A stretch of DNA of 64,000 nt from assembly GCF_002575655.3 (NCBI RefSeq), contig NC_053040.3:153637148-153701147 (forward strand), in the 5' to 3' direction. Within the stretch, counting starts at the first letter, position 1. Each line of letters opens with the position of its first letter. The DNA is from Aegilops tauschii subsp. strangulata (lineage: Eukaryota > Streptophyta > Magnoliopsida > Poales > Poaceae). Shown here piece by piece: positions 10,786 to 21,115 of this stretch. The notes under the pieces are model-generated. The model worked only from the letters and a program-made list of their open reading frames with translations, did no database searches and had not been told where the DNA came from. The position numbers were made by a program, and so were the translations under genes.

Positions 10786-11751
10786 TATTTCCAACCATGC
10801 AATTTTTCCCTAGTATTCCATAGTTTCGAGTTTTCCATCAAGATATTAGTCACTCATGGTTGATATTTACTTTCAATCATGTACACATATGCACTATGTA
10901 ACTAGCCTTGCTTATTGGGTTCCAAAGCTTAACTTTCGCTCCTACTTACAATATGTAGAGTATTTAACAAAAAACTACCACTTTCAACCAGCCCTACGAA
11001 GAATCTATTGTACAAAAAATAGCAAAAACATACCCAAAATTTCTTAATCCACGCCAAAAACTACTGCCTACCGATTATGTTAGTTTAAACCCATTTATGA
11101 CAAGGTTGTCCCACACGTCTGTGCTGACGAGACAACTTAAACCAACACATTTTGTTTGACTGTTGACACGAGGGACCCACATCTGACTTTCTATCCTGTT
11201 ATTTCCCCTCAAATCATTATTTTTCCTGAACATTACTTCAAACAGTACTGATGCGTGTTCGTCGGTGGCGCCGGTGATGAGTGAGTTGGCCGCCCCTCCG
11301 TCGGACGGGCCGGACGCCGCGCTGGCCTCCGCACGGGTTGGCAGGCTGGCCCGAGCGTGACTCACGAGCGAGCAAGCCGCCGCGCTGGCCTTCGCTCGAG
11401 CTAGATGGCTGGCCTTAGCGCGGCGCGCGCGAGCAAGCCGCTGCGCCGCCATGCCAATCTAGCTAGCAAACCTTGCAGACAAGCAGCTGGACAGAACTAT
11501 CTTGGCTAGCTAGCGGCCGCGAGCGCCGGACGGAGCTGGCATCCGGGCTGCCACAAGATGGGCTCCGCACCGCCGGCGGTTTTGTCCTCGCCTTCTACCG
11601 ACGGCGGTAGCTGCGTCCCATGGCCGAGGATGACTAGGTGGACGGGCCGGAGGTAGGAGGTCACTCGGGGATTTTTGTGCAGACTGACATGTAGGTCCCA
11701 CAAGTCATAACGCCCGGTTGAATAGAAGGCGTTGACTTAATGGGCAACATG
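10786..11751. other. Intergenic sequence, no gene seen
   Basis: No ORF here resembles a protein I know. It includes the left copy of a roughly 56-bp direct repeat (11011-11068) and a GC-rich patch at 11260-11680 whose open frames are compositional. AACCAGCCCTAC at 10987-10998 recurs inverted near 11915-11930 in a slightly changed form, possibly the eroded ends of a DNA transposon. Confidence 0.5.
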
Positions 11752-11866
11752 GGCCCTGTTTGGATACTCTAAGTCAGAGGTTAGATTCTAACCCTGAACT
11801 AACTCTAACCAAAGTGGTGTTTGGATGGCAGGGTTAGATTGACAACAAATGTATCCAAACAGGGCC
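11752..11866. mobile_element. Short MITE, about 115 bp
   Basis: The ends are near-perfect inverted repeats: GGCCCTGTTTGGATAC at 11752 and GTATCCAAACAGGGCC ending at 11866. Internal segments (GTTAGATTC..., GGGTTAGATT) are also partly complementary, giving a foldback. ATG flanks both sides. The terminal sequence is like Tourist/Harbinger-type grass MITEs; the superfamily is not certain. Confidence 0.75.
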
Positions 11867-12107
11867 ATGGGTTGAAACGTGCCTATAACGACACTTTGTA
11901 GAGTAGTCGTTTCTTGGTAGGGCTGGTTGGTAAGAGCATGTACAATGGTTGATAAGGTAGTCTTAAGTCTGCCACGTATGCAAGTGGTAGTAGTTTCTTG
12001 GCATTATTAGTGGTTTCTTGCATTGTTAGGGGTTTCTTGTAAGGAACAATGTACTACTAGCGACAAAAGGCGATTCTAGGTTGCGTTGTACTCCAACGAG
12101 TACTACT

Positions 12108-12176
12108 AGTGGTCGCGGGAGTGTATACCTCGTTTTGTGGGTTCGATCCTGGCAGAACGCACAGTGGCCTTTTTTT
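12108..12176 (+). repeat. tRNA-like Pol III box fragment (possible SINE head)
   Basis: GGTTCGATCC at 12140-12149 is an exact B-box/T-arm core. An A-box-like TAGTGGTCGCGGG lies about 30 bp upstream (12108), and seven T residues (12170-12176) follow, as in Pol III terminators. No full tRNA cloverleaf can be drawn, so this is more likely a SINE head or decayed tRNA-derived fragment than a tRNA gene. Confidence 0.35.
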
Positions 12177-13327
12177 AAATAGTAACTTCGCTACGAGCCA
12201 ATATTTTACACGGGTAGTTTGAGTTTTGAAGTCAAACAGACGTGCGGCACCACAATCTGGGTGCACTGGATAGCCTATCCACGTGAACGGGTTTTCCTTC
12301 CCAGGATCTCGTGGCTCGCGTGCTCGCCCTAGCCGCACCTCGCCTGCAGCTTCCTCATCAGCTAGTAGCATATTTAAACTAGCTCCTCCCAATTAAGCCC
12401 GAGGAGCCGGAAAAGCCCGACGGGGCATTGGGAACTGTGCAATATGGCTCTGTACGTAAAGTGCTCTACTACTACTCTGTAGCTTGTGGTGTTGCACGCA
12501 TGGACTTCACTCCATTATCGGCTCTACTATAAAATAAATTCCTCTTGACGTGTTTTTTTAAACGGAGGCAAAAGCGTTGCTTCATCTCATTCATAAAGAA
12601 GGAACTACTAACAAAGTTCGATGAGATCCATTACACCTCCACAAATGGAAGCGAAAAGCCTAGTCTCACTGTATCAGATAACTCAAATGTTTTGCCCCCG
12701 CAGTAATCATCGCTGATAAACAGGCTGCTAGTGTGTGCGTGAGAGGAGCGGCTAAGTAGACCAACTACGTGAGAGGACCGGCTGAATAGAGCACCGAGAG
12801 TACCCACTAGGCCACTGCGCAGGTGTACTTTCCCTGCATTGATAGTACAGTGATGGTTCTAGAGAACAGTAGTACCCTCCACTTCCAACTGTAGCTCCTT
12901 GGCCCTGAGATTCAAGAGTTCAAAACTGGTGCACTATACTAGAAGTACAGTACATCGCACTACTAGTTGAGAAAGTAGTACTAGTAATGCTACAGTACGA
13001 GTACGTACTCCTCCGTGACATAATGTAAGACGTTTTTTGACACTAGTTGGCGTGTACAAATAATAGCAAAAACCTGCCCAAAATTTCTTAATCCACGCCA
13101 AAAACTACTAGCTAGTGCCAAAAATTTCTTACTAGTGCTATTATTTACAGTATAATGCAATCCCATAACGTCCCATAATGCTAGTACTAGTAGTAAATAA
13201 TAGCCTCACCCCTTCGCTAAGGAACGATCTACAGTTGGAAGGGACGAGGCCCTGCGGTTACTACGCTCTTATCTCCTCCTCGCCAGTTCCCCTCCCCCCG
13301 AAGAGAAGGCAATTCGTCGCTGCTCCC
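12177..13327. other. Intergenic / upstream region of F-box gene
   Basis: No coding sequence was recognised. A stretch at about 12553-12670 (AAACGGAGGCAAAAGCGTTG onward) looks like a common dispersed grass repeat that I cannot assign. Short ACTAG/GTACT motifs are frequent. The sequence just before 13328 is pyrimidine-rich and would be the 5' leader of the F-box gene. Confidence 0.45.
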
Positions 13328-15112
13328 ATGGATTCGCCAGGCGGTTCTCCTCCTCGTCGGGGCTGGGAGACCTTGGACGACGATCCTCTGGGAGAAATCG
13401 CACGCCGCTCCGACGTCCTCACCGCCGCAAGACTCGGTGCTTCCTGCACAAACTTTTTCAAGACGGTGCTTAAAATGGCTTGGGAAAATGCCATGCTTTT
13501 TGGTCTTCCATGCGTCCTCGAGGAGAAGGTTCTTCTATGGGAAAATCCTTCGAACAGTCCACCGCTCCCTGGCCATGGTTGCACATTGACTCTGCTAGAG
13601 TTGCCGACGTTGAGAGGTAGTCGGATTTTGTCCGATGAGCAGGTTAGTAATGGAGTTTGATCATGTAGTACTTAGTTATTCCATTTCCATCCCGTAATTT
13701 CTCCGCTGCCCACCGTCTTATATATAGGTCTGGGTTGGTGCCAACGAAGATTGGCTTGCATACCTCCGGCCGGATACCACCATCATTTTGCACAACATCC
13801 ACAGCAGTGCGGCCGTTCCGGTAGACCCCTTCTCCACCATTGGGATCGGCCTTCCGGACTGGCTGCGCTTGAATACGTATGATGATGCCTACATGAGATT
13901 GAAGAAGATAGCAATTGCGGACCTGCCGACAAAGCGACGCGGCTACGATGATTACTATATCATCGCGGTGTTCGACATAAGGATTGCCATCAATGCAAGA
14001 GGCAGTAACGGCAGAGGCTGGCGCATGTTGGCGGTGGCAGATTTGTACCCCTACACGTTCGAATACGCCGTGCGCCATCTAGGCCGCATCTTCGCGGTGA
14101 CAAGCCAGGGGACTTGTTTCATCTGGTTGCCATCCTACGATACGGGAGATTACAAACGGAATGTACAAACCATCATTTGCATCCCTAATGGTACTCCATT
14201 ATTTTGCAGGGACCAGTCATCCCGCGATCAAAATAAGATCGCCGATCCTGGATGTGCATTTGCATCCGCGATTCGGTCTAACCTGGAACCTTGTAGCTGA
14301 CTTTGGCATATTGGGATCAACTATCTTAGCAGTCGTTACCCATGGTACCACTGATGTGCAACATGGTCACACAATCTACCACGATCGGACCGTCACCATC
14401 TACCCAGGTATTCCATTTTTTAACCCTCTCGCCTTCTCTTTCATTGTTGTAATAGTACTCTACTTACGTACTAGTAGGAGTACTTTTTACCTTGGAGGAC
14501 GCATATAGCTAGCTAGGCCCTTGAAGACTCGAACCCACTAGCTGCCACCGTTTTTGTTTTTCCATGTCTTACTATCTCATCCATGTAGCCAAGAGTGGTT
14601 ATATATAATAAGCCGGTTATTTTACTTCCTCTATACCGGAGTAGTACTATTTGCTGCACAGTATTACTGACCGCCATATTTGAGCACAACATTATTATGC
14701 ATGGACCTTGACTATGTACGTCACCATGTGTCCAGATCTAAGATGCCGCGTGTACCAGATGAACGGCGCCGAGTTTGACCCCCGTGATGCTACGTGGGTG
14801 TCGAGGAACACTCTTGGAGAGTACTCGCTTTTCATTGGGGACAGCTACCCCATTGTGAAGCAGATGCCACCTTCCGTGCATGACACGGAAGGTCTGCCGT
14901 TCATGAAGCATGGTTGTGTCTTCAGTGCGCACCGCCGAATGAACGACATGCTGGGACACGCTATCCCTGATTTATGCCGCTTCAGCTTGGATGAGTCTCC
15001 ATCGTGTGGAACCGGACTAGAAAGCTGCGACAATGATTCCCGTTGCCCACCGTTATGGATAGTGCCATCCATGAAGAACACCTGGGACTGGAACCTGGAG
15101 GAGGACATGTAG
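13328..15112 (+). CDS. F-box protein with DUF295 (KIB-type) beta-propeller domain, four exons
   Basis: Exon 1 (13328-13642) encodes an F-box-like N-terminus (WETLDDDPLGEIARRSD then TAARLGASCTNFF). It joins in phase 0 to exon 2 (13728 to about 14190), which reads VWVGANEDWLAYLRPD and then a propeller segment. Exon 3 begins at 14210 after TTGCAG and ends 14407|GTATTC; exon 4 (14736-15112) joins in phase 1 and ends EEDM, stop. DUF295 features include GEYSLFIGDSYPIVKQ near the C-terminus. The exon 2-3 junction is the weak point: frames differ by one and no ordinary intron fits (the phase-correct GT..AG pair is only 19 bases). There may be a frameshift or an unusual splice. F-box proteins act as SCF ubiquitin-ligase adaptors. 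The ATG was chosen because it directly precedes the domain. A related broken gene lies at 17180. Confidence 0.65.
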
Positions 15113-15430
15113 CCCATCTATAACGTGTAAGTGGAGTACGGTAAATTGTGAACGGTAGCGCTCTGAATATATGTAGACTAGACGTGCACCAATTTATCAC
15201 ATGAATTGGAGATGAACTTGTGTGGCATACTGGCATTTGTCCTTTAGAATTTATTACTAGTAAATGTGTTATGTGTACGTGCAACTTGTGTGGTTGTTGC
15301 ACGGGCTCCAACACACTCTTTGAGAAAAAAAGGTGGCACAGCTTTGGATATACGTGACGTGGCGGCATCATACAGTAGCATCGTTCGCTATAGTTGTAGT
15401 ACGCTCCTACTAGGATGACAACTCCTATAA

Positions 15431-15527
15431 AACCTTGTGCTTGGCTCTTTGCCTCTTCGGGAGGTTCAACAGTTCGTCCTCGTGTGAACCTTGCACTTGG
15501 CTCTTCGCCTCTTCGAAAGGTCCAACA
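15431..15527 (+). repeat. Imperfect 41-bp direct duplication
   Basis: A segment beginning AACCTTG, containing CTTGGCTCTT and ending near TCCAACA, occurs at 15431 and again at 15487, a 56-bp offset with about five differences. Confidence 0.7.
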
Positions 15528-15599
15528 ATGATGATACTACAGTACATTATTCTTCTGGCAATCTGACACCGATTGAACTGTTGCACGTCCACCGCAAGG

Positions 15600-15634
15600 G
15601 TGAGGGCGAGGGAGAGGGAGAGGGAGAGGGTGTT
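15600..15634 (+). repeat. (GAGGGA/GAGGGC)n microsatellite
   Basis: GTGAGGGCGAGGGAGAGG followed by further GAGGGA units, giving a purine-only strand of about 35 bp. Confidence 0.8.
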
Positions 15635-16468
15635 GTAGTCAAAACCCTCTCCTCGTCCTGCGAACCACCGCGCGCGTGGGCGAGGGAGAGGCGTAGTAAG
15701 CAAGCTTCTCCTTGTTCGGCGAGTTGACGGGACACATCAAAGCAGTACTAGTACTAGTCCATACTGCGTCCTTTCCGGTTAATATGGCTTAATTTGAAAC
15801 GAGAAAAATACACTGGCAGTCAACGTATGTAACAATACGCTCTTTACGGTCACTATATATAGTTTTGTGGTGATTATACGATCACTAGCTCATCGTAGAG
15901 CATCGTATTGCACCCTACTGACCGGCCACATAGTCGACGTGGCACTTTATTGACTGGTTAAATTGTCACCTAGTTTCTGGGTCCCACCTGTCAGTTGGCA
16001 GAGCAAAGAAATCAGCTAAAAAACAAAGAGTGTAGTACATCTGCACTTCCAATGCATTTAGCCTTTAATCTAAATCGATATTGATTGACTAATGCACCAA
16101 CTTGTGCTCTAGGTATAGGCTACATGTCTATCCTTAATTACAGCCTGCAACGACCTTCATTTAATCTTCTTCTCTCAATGGTCGCATGCACACATAAGTC
16201 TGCTACTTTTGGGCGTTAATTATGCCCTGGTCAATGTGTAAATCTCTAAATGTATAGTCTTTCACGGACGTAGGGAGTAGGTTGAGCACTTGAGCATGAG
16301 TGTGTGTGTTGCGTTGTGTGTTGTGTGCCGCATGTGTGCGTGAGTGTTGCGTGCGTCCATGTGTACATGTGAGTGTTGCATGTTGCATGCATGCATGGGG
16401 CTTACTCCCTCCCATTGACATGTTCATATTTCAAGCTTCCTCTGTTCCCTCCATATGGTGATACTCCC

Positions 16469-16615
16469 ACTGTTTCCAAATAGAGAGTAAAATCCTCCTT
16501 CTGTTCCCAAATACGGAGTAAAATCCTCCCTTTGTTCCCAAATATGGAGTATTTGTCTTTCTAGAGATTTCAACAAGTGACTACGTACGGAGCAAAATGA
16601 GTGAAGTGAGCGTAG
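16469..16615 (+). mobile_element. Stowaway MITE fragment with triplicated terminal segment
   Basis: CTGTTTCCAAATA, CTGTTCCCAAATA and TTGTTCCCAAATA begin three 31-bp units (16469, 16500, 16531), each resembling a Stowaway inverted-repeat end. The third continues with TTTCTAGAGATTTCAACAAG and TACGGAGCAAAATGAGTGAA, which I recognise as the body of a Triticeae Stowaway. The right inverted repeat is missing, so the element is truncated at about 16615. Confidence 0.6.
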
Positions 16616-17179
16616 AGGCATAGGGATAATGTAGAAAGGAAGTCTTCGCGATCCATTATTCCCCATCTCGATCAGAGAGAACTATTCAACTAGTCTTTGC
16701 AGTGAAGTGACAATACACGCTGCAGCAGATGGGACACTTAATTAATAAGCTGAACCAGTGTGTTGGTGTTACTAAATCAGCCTTACCCAGTACTGCCATC
16801 ATGTTTGCCAGTAGAGCACGCTTCTGTCCTCCATTAACTGACATATGGGCCCTCTTGTGGTAGACCCACATGTCATCGGTGTAACTATTTACAATTCGAA
16901 GGACGGTATATCCTGGTAGTAGTAGTAGAATTGAGATTTAATGCACTTTCTTCCCCGTCTTCCACTCTTCTTCCTCCTCTCTTCTTCTTCCTCCTCTCTT
17001 CCCCATCGTCGGCCGCACACCATTTCCCCCTGCTCACTGCTCGCCTGCACACGATATCTTCCTTGGTATCTCGCGCATACCATATCCCCCCGCTCACTGC
17101 TCGGCCACACGAGGAGAAGCTTCTTCGCTCGCCCGCCCGAATCTACTTCCCCGCTGGCCCGCAGGCACCGAAAACCCCA

Positions 17180-19025
17180 ATGGCAGAACTGACTGACACG
17201 CAGAGCCCTAATTGGAATTCCCTCCCCGATGTTCTCTTGGAGCAGATCTGTAATCATATGGACCTACTCAGCACCGTCCATCTGGTCGCATGTTCGGTGT
17301 CTTTGTACCGTCTACTCGTCTGCAACCGACCGGCTCTTTTCAAGACACCCTGCTTGCTGATGCCTGATCCTCGCAGGTGGCCCAGACACCGACTTGACGA
17401 TCCTACGGAGGTTGCCGTGGTGCCCCTCGACATGCTACCACTACCCGTCCACCTGTCCTTCATGCGCGGCCACTACTGGGCGGGCATGAAGGCCAACTGG
17501 ATCGTCATCATCCACCAATCCGGTAGTCCGTGGCGTCTCGTGGATATCTACACCCAGCGAGATCACCCTTCCATCTTTGGATACCGCCGCCATCGATCCT
17601 CGCGGCCCGCCGGACACTCCTGCCTACTACGCACGAGACACGTCGAGCTTTTGGCTCGACCTCTATTTGTTGAAGGTTGTAATCTGCAAAGTGCCCACAC
17701 CATCAGAAGACTACATGGATTACAAGCTCATTGCCGTGTTCAACATGGGATTAGTCTATCTGGAATCCGGTCGCCATACATGGTTATGGCTCATCGTCGA
17801 TCCTCTTCACCCAACACTTCTGTCTGATGCTATAGTGCATGATGGCATCGTTTATGCGGTCGACGCACAGATTGGCTGCCTATACTGGTGGAATCTATCG
17901 TCGTGTAATTGTTCTATCTCATCTCATCTTTACCTTAAGAATATGATTGCCTGTTCATTGTTACAAATTTAGAATATATAGTATGTCTATAACCACATCA
18001 TTGCTATATGTTCCTCTCATTTCCTAGATTTTTATGACCACACATGTTATTGTTAGAGTTGATATGAGAACAATTGGTATCTAATGATTGTTAGAATAGA
18101 TATTATGAGTATAACCTCATGATTGCTATATGCTACTCTCATTTCCAGGATTTTTATAACAACGCATGTTATTGCTTAGAGTTGATATGATAACTGTAGT
18201 AAGTGCTATGGTAGAATATGAGTAGGCCCTGTCATATCTATTTTCATGTCATTGTTACATGATGTTTGAACCATGATATATTGCTAGAATATGAAAGCCA
18301 TTGGCTTTTTTTTAACTTGTGGTATGATTATGACCACGACATTGCAATTCTCTGTCTATGATATGTGTCACTGTTATAATAATCTTAATTCCACACATAC
18401 TCTGAACATGATTGTTTTTTTTTCCTTTTGGTCTCCAATTTGAATTGTTGCAGCAGACGCAAATGCGTTGGCCTTCATGATTCCAGGACCTGGAATCATA
18501 CCAGCCGATGGGTGGTGGTTTATCGCTCGTTCAGCTGAAGGTGGTCATTTGATGCTCATTTGCACGTACCAAATTGACCAAACCATTTCATCAAAACACA
18601 TGTAGTACAATGCCTGGGGCATTCGTGACATTGATGGCTATGGCTGCTTCGTGTTTGAGAAAGATCCTAGCTCCGTTGGGCCAGGCGTATTCAACTGGAG
18701 GCGGGTTTATAGCCTCGGCAACCACTCCATGTTCCTCGGGCTCAATTATCCGATCATCCAACCAATCATCGATCATATCACCGGCGATGATTACCGTGCT
18801 ATGCAACTTCCATTCGCCAGGGGGGACTGTGTTTACACATCATACCATGGGTTTCATGAATCACCATATCCAGAGATTCGTCGACACAGCTTGTTGCCAG
18901 ATAATCTTCAGGGTGTGAAAGGCATCAAACTTCCATGCGATGGATGGCTTTTGCAAACCCGACATGCGGCGATGTGGTACATGCCAACAGCAAATATGCA
19001 CAACTTGATTCGTACTGATATCTAG
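17180..19025 (+). pseudogene. Second F-box/DUF295 gene, broken by frameshift and in-frame stop
   Basis: The ATG at 17180 opens an F-box (NWNSLPDVLLEQICNHMDLL, residues about 11-30) and a DUF295 N-terminal region. Homology then moves to the +1 frame at about 17577, so one extra base (or two lost) is present. That frame runs to a good donor, 17904|GTAATT, and joins in phase with 18454 after TTGCAG (549-base intron). The second exon meets TAG at 18603-18605, then continues in the same frame through YSLGNHSMFLGLNYPI to a natural stop at 19023-19025. It is a paralogue of the gene at 13328, same strand, 2 kb away: a local tandem pair. Two independent lesions argue for a pseudogene, though sequence errors could mimic them. 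Confidence 0.7.
17991..18187 (+). repeat. Imperfect direct duplication inside the intron of the F-box pseudogene
   Basis: AACCACATCATTGCTATATG at 17991 and AACCTCATGATTGCTATATG at 18113 each begin a block of about 75 bp (including CATGTTATTG and GAGTTGATATGA) offset by 122 bp, with scattered differences. Confidence 0.7.
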
Positions 19026-19198
19026 ACTGAGCCATGTATTCTGCTGCTGTAGCACGACCCTCTTTTGTTGGATATTATGTACTGTTGTTAGTTTGAAGCA
19101 CTCCTCTGGTTTGAAGGATAGATACCTTTATGGGATCAAGTGCATCCTAACTCACCTGCGCAGGATGTACTGATAATGATGATGGAGATGTTGTGCAG

Positions 19199-19217
19199 TA
19201 TATATATATATATATAT
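19199..19217. repeat. (TA)n microsatellite
   Basis: Uninterrupted TA dinucleotides, nine and a half units, 3' of the F-box pseudogene. The rest of 19026-19523 shows no gene. Confidence 0.9.
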
Positions 19218-19523
19218 CACTTAGGCTTCAAGTGCGTACTTGTTAGTTAAACCTATGGTTAAAATGTGACACTAAATACGACTAGTAAGTAGTACAGTAG
19301 CAGTACTAGTATACGTCGGTCAAATTATTCATCATGTCCACACATTTAATTGACGTGACAACACGCTGCGCGTGAGGTGACACAAGAATCCCGGCGGCGT
19401 GTTCGGGTATTCTAGACTTCAGATTTGGAGTACCACTTATCTGTCGAAATCTTTCATCATTCACTTAAAACAGTCGATTGATCATACATTGAGTACCATA
19501 TAACTGGAATTAACCGATGCAAG

Positions 19524-19669
19524 TCGAAGAAGGATTGGCCGGTGCTGCCGGCTGGTGTCAAGTTTGATCCCACAGATCAGGAGCTGATCGAGCACCTTGA
19601 GGCCAAAGGAGTGCAAACAGTGCGAGATCTCACCCTCTCATCGATTTGTTCATACCAACCATCGATAGC
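19524..19669 (+). pseudogene. NAC-domain gene, left exon fragment (split by retrotransposon A)
   Basis: Translation gives [20 protein letters not shown], the first conserved block of a NAC DNA-binding domain of the [11 protein letters not shown] type (the NAC group with long THPEKLPG and VMHQYHLG motifs). The frame then slips between about 19605 and 19625, and the next block, [14 protein letters not shown], is read one frame away up to the last base before the retrotransposon. AAG at 19521-19523 looks like a splice acceptor, so an upstream exon is expected but not recognised. The domain resumes at 61433, immediately in frame, after 41.8 kb of inserted elements. NAC proteins are nuclear transcription factors; this copy cannot make one. 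Confidence 0.85.
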
Positions 19670-19812
19670 TGATAACCCACAAGTATAGGGGATCGCAACA
19701 GTTTTCGAGGGTAGAGTATTCAACCCAAATTTATTTATTCGACACAAGGGGAGCCCAAGAATATTCTCAAGTATTAGCAGTTGAGTTGTCAATTCAACCA
19801 CACCTTGATAAC
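19670..19812 (-). repeat. 3' LTR of element A, terminal 143 bp (separated piece)
   Basis: Identical in type to 60057-60199. The LTR is cut after GATAAC by chromovirus B and resumes at 33472. ATAAC at 19808-19812 is repeated at 33467-33471 as the target duplication of B. Confidence 0.92.
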
Positions 19813-21107
19813 TGTGACACCCAAAATTTTATTTGGCCTTTTCAAAAAAATTATTTGACTTGAGGGAGGTGTTTTAAATTTTTTTGTCTTCAAAAGAACC
19901 CTCCCTTTCAAAATATTTTTTTGGCAAGGGTTTTATTTGGATTCACCCAAGACTTGGTTTTGGTCTTGGAGGTTCTTCTTTTTTTTTGGACTCAAACCAA
20001 AATGCTTTTCACTTGGGAAAAATGCCTTTTGAAAATTCCTTTGAAAATGCCCTATGGCTTTTGGAATGATTTTGTGCCCCTTTCAACAAATCTCTCTTGC
20101 CATGACCTTAGTGCAAATCCACTCTCATAAACCTTTCCTCATCTTTGGATCATGATTTACTTCAAATCCAGCAAGTTGGACCTCTCCATAAAAATTTTCC
20201 CATTTATTTCTTATCAAAACAATTTCTGCCTTCTATTCTAGCTCTTGGAGATTTACAAAGGAGCTACCATTTCTGTTTTGATTTTTGCCCCCAAACCAAT
20301 TTCCCTTCCTAGTCCATTGAACCCTCAACCAAGATCCATGAAGATCCACTGGTCTTCAGTTCAAATTTTTCAAACTATACTTGCTGCAAGTTTGGACCAG
20401 ATTTGCCAAATTTGATGAAATTCATTCAAATCCCTCTCCAAAAATTCTGAGAAAAATCAAGCAGCCTCTGGGTGCATTGAGAGGTCACCTCACCAAGTCC
20501 CAGCCCCAGGAAAAATTTTCTTCATACCAAATCATTTCGTCGAACACCTACTGGACACTGTTTCTATGAGGTTCAGTCAAATTCAGTTAACAGTGTCTGA
20601 ATCACTGTCGTTTTCTTCAGTGTCTGTTGTCGATCTCGCCAGTGCCCGGCGTCGCCGTGTTTCCTGTCCCCTCCCCCTTGTCCTCTGCACCGCACAAGCG
20701 CCTGGATGCTTGCGGGCGTCGGCGACGAGCTGGAGGAGGTGCACCGCCCCGTGACCGACGCCAGCGGCGGCTTTGCGGCCGCCAGAGCGAGGCGCAGCGC
20801 AGACGGCGCCACCCAGCGCCGCCCAAGCCACCTGAGATCGCCGCGTGGTCTTCCACTCCCCAGTGCACGCTGCCACCCTCGTCGTGAACCGCTGGGCGCG
20901 GAGCGCGCTCTCTGCCGCCGTCGTGCCCGTGCGGCCACCCCACCGTGGACCGGCGCCATTACGCCAAGACCGACCAGGATTAGTAGGGGAACGGCACCAG
21001 TACACCTCACTGATGCTGCCTGGCCACCTAAACTCCTTGCCAAGCCGCTGCCTCGTCGTAATTGCTCGCCGGAGCAACCCCGTTCTCGGCCACCCCCTCG
21101 AGCCGCC

Positions 21108-21115
21108 TATAAATA
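21108..21115 (+). promoter_or_regulatory. TATA box of chromovirus B 5' LTR
   Basis: TATAAATA followed by GAGGCCCCGAGCTCC. Conserved in element E, changed to TATTAATA in the 3' LTR (30811). If it is the promoter, transcription begins near 21140 and leaves about 2.6 kb of R/U5 leader before the LTR end. Confidence 0.7.

Larger units (their letters stand above)
11011..13110 (+). repeat. Pair of roughly 56-bp direct repeats (11011-11068 and 13055-13110)
   Basis: Both copies run from TACAAA through AATTTCTTAATCCACGCC to AAAAACTACT with only a few differences, spaced about 2.04 kb apart and in the same orientation. They share no obvious longer homology on either side. They may be the ends of one inserted unit or two copies of a dispersed repeat. 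Confidence 0.75.
15113..17179. other. Intergenic between the two F-box genes
   Basis: No gene recognised. It contains the repeated segment at 15431-15527, a GAGGGA-type microsatellite at 15600-15634, TG-rich sequence at 16290-16400 and Stowaway-derived sequence near 16469-16615. The last 250 bases are CT-rich and would form the leader of the next gene. Confidence 0.5.

Noticed and set aside
11075..11452. 125-codon Ala/Arg-rich minus-strand frame
   Set aside because: Composition-driven, with repeats of RAKAS-type residues from a GC-rich patch; no homology or gene context.
12140..12149. Possible tRNA gene
   Set aside because: A T-arm core is present but no acceptor stem, D arm or anticodon arm can be paired around it.
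16931..17179. Upstream extension of the F-box pseudogene frame to 16931
   Set aside because: The extra 83 residues are Ser/Pro/His-rich translation of a CT-rich leader; the F-box starts right after the ATG at 17180.
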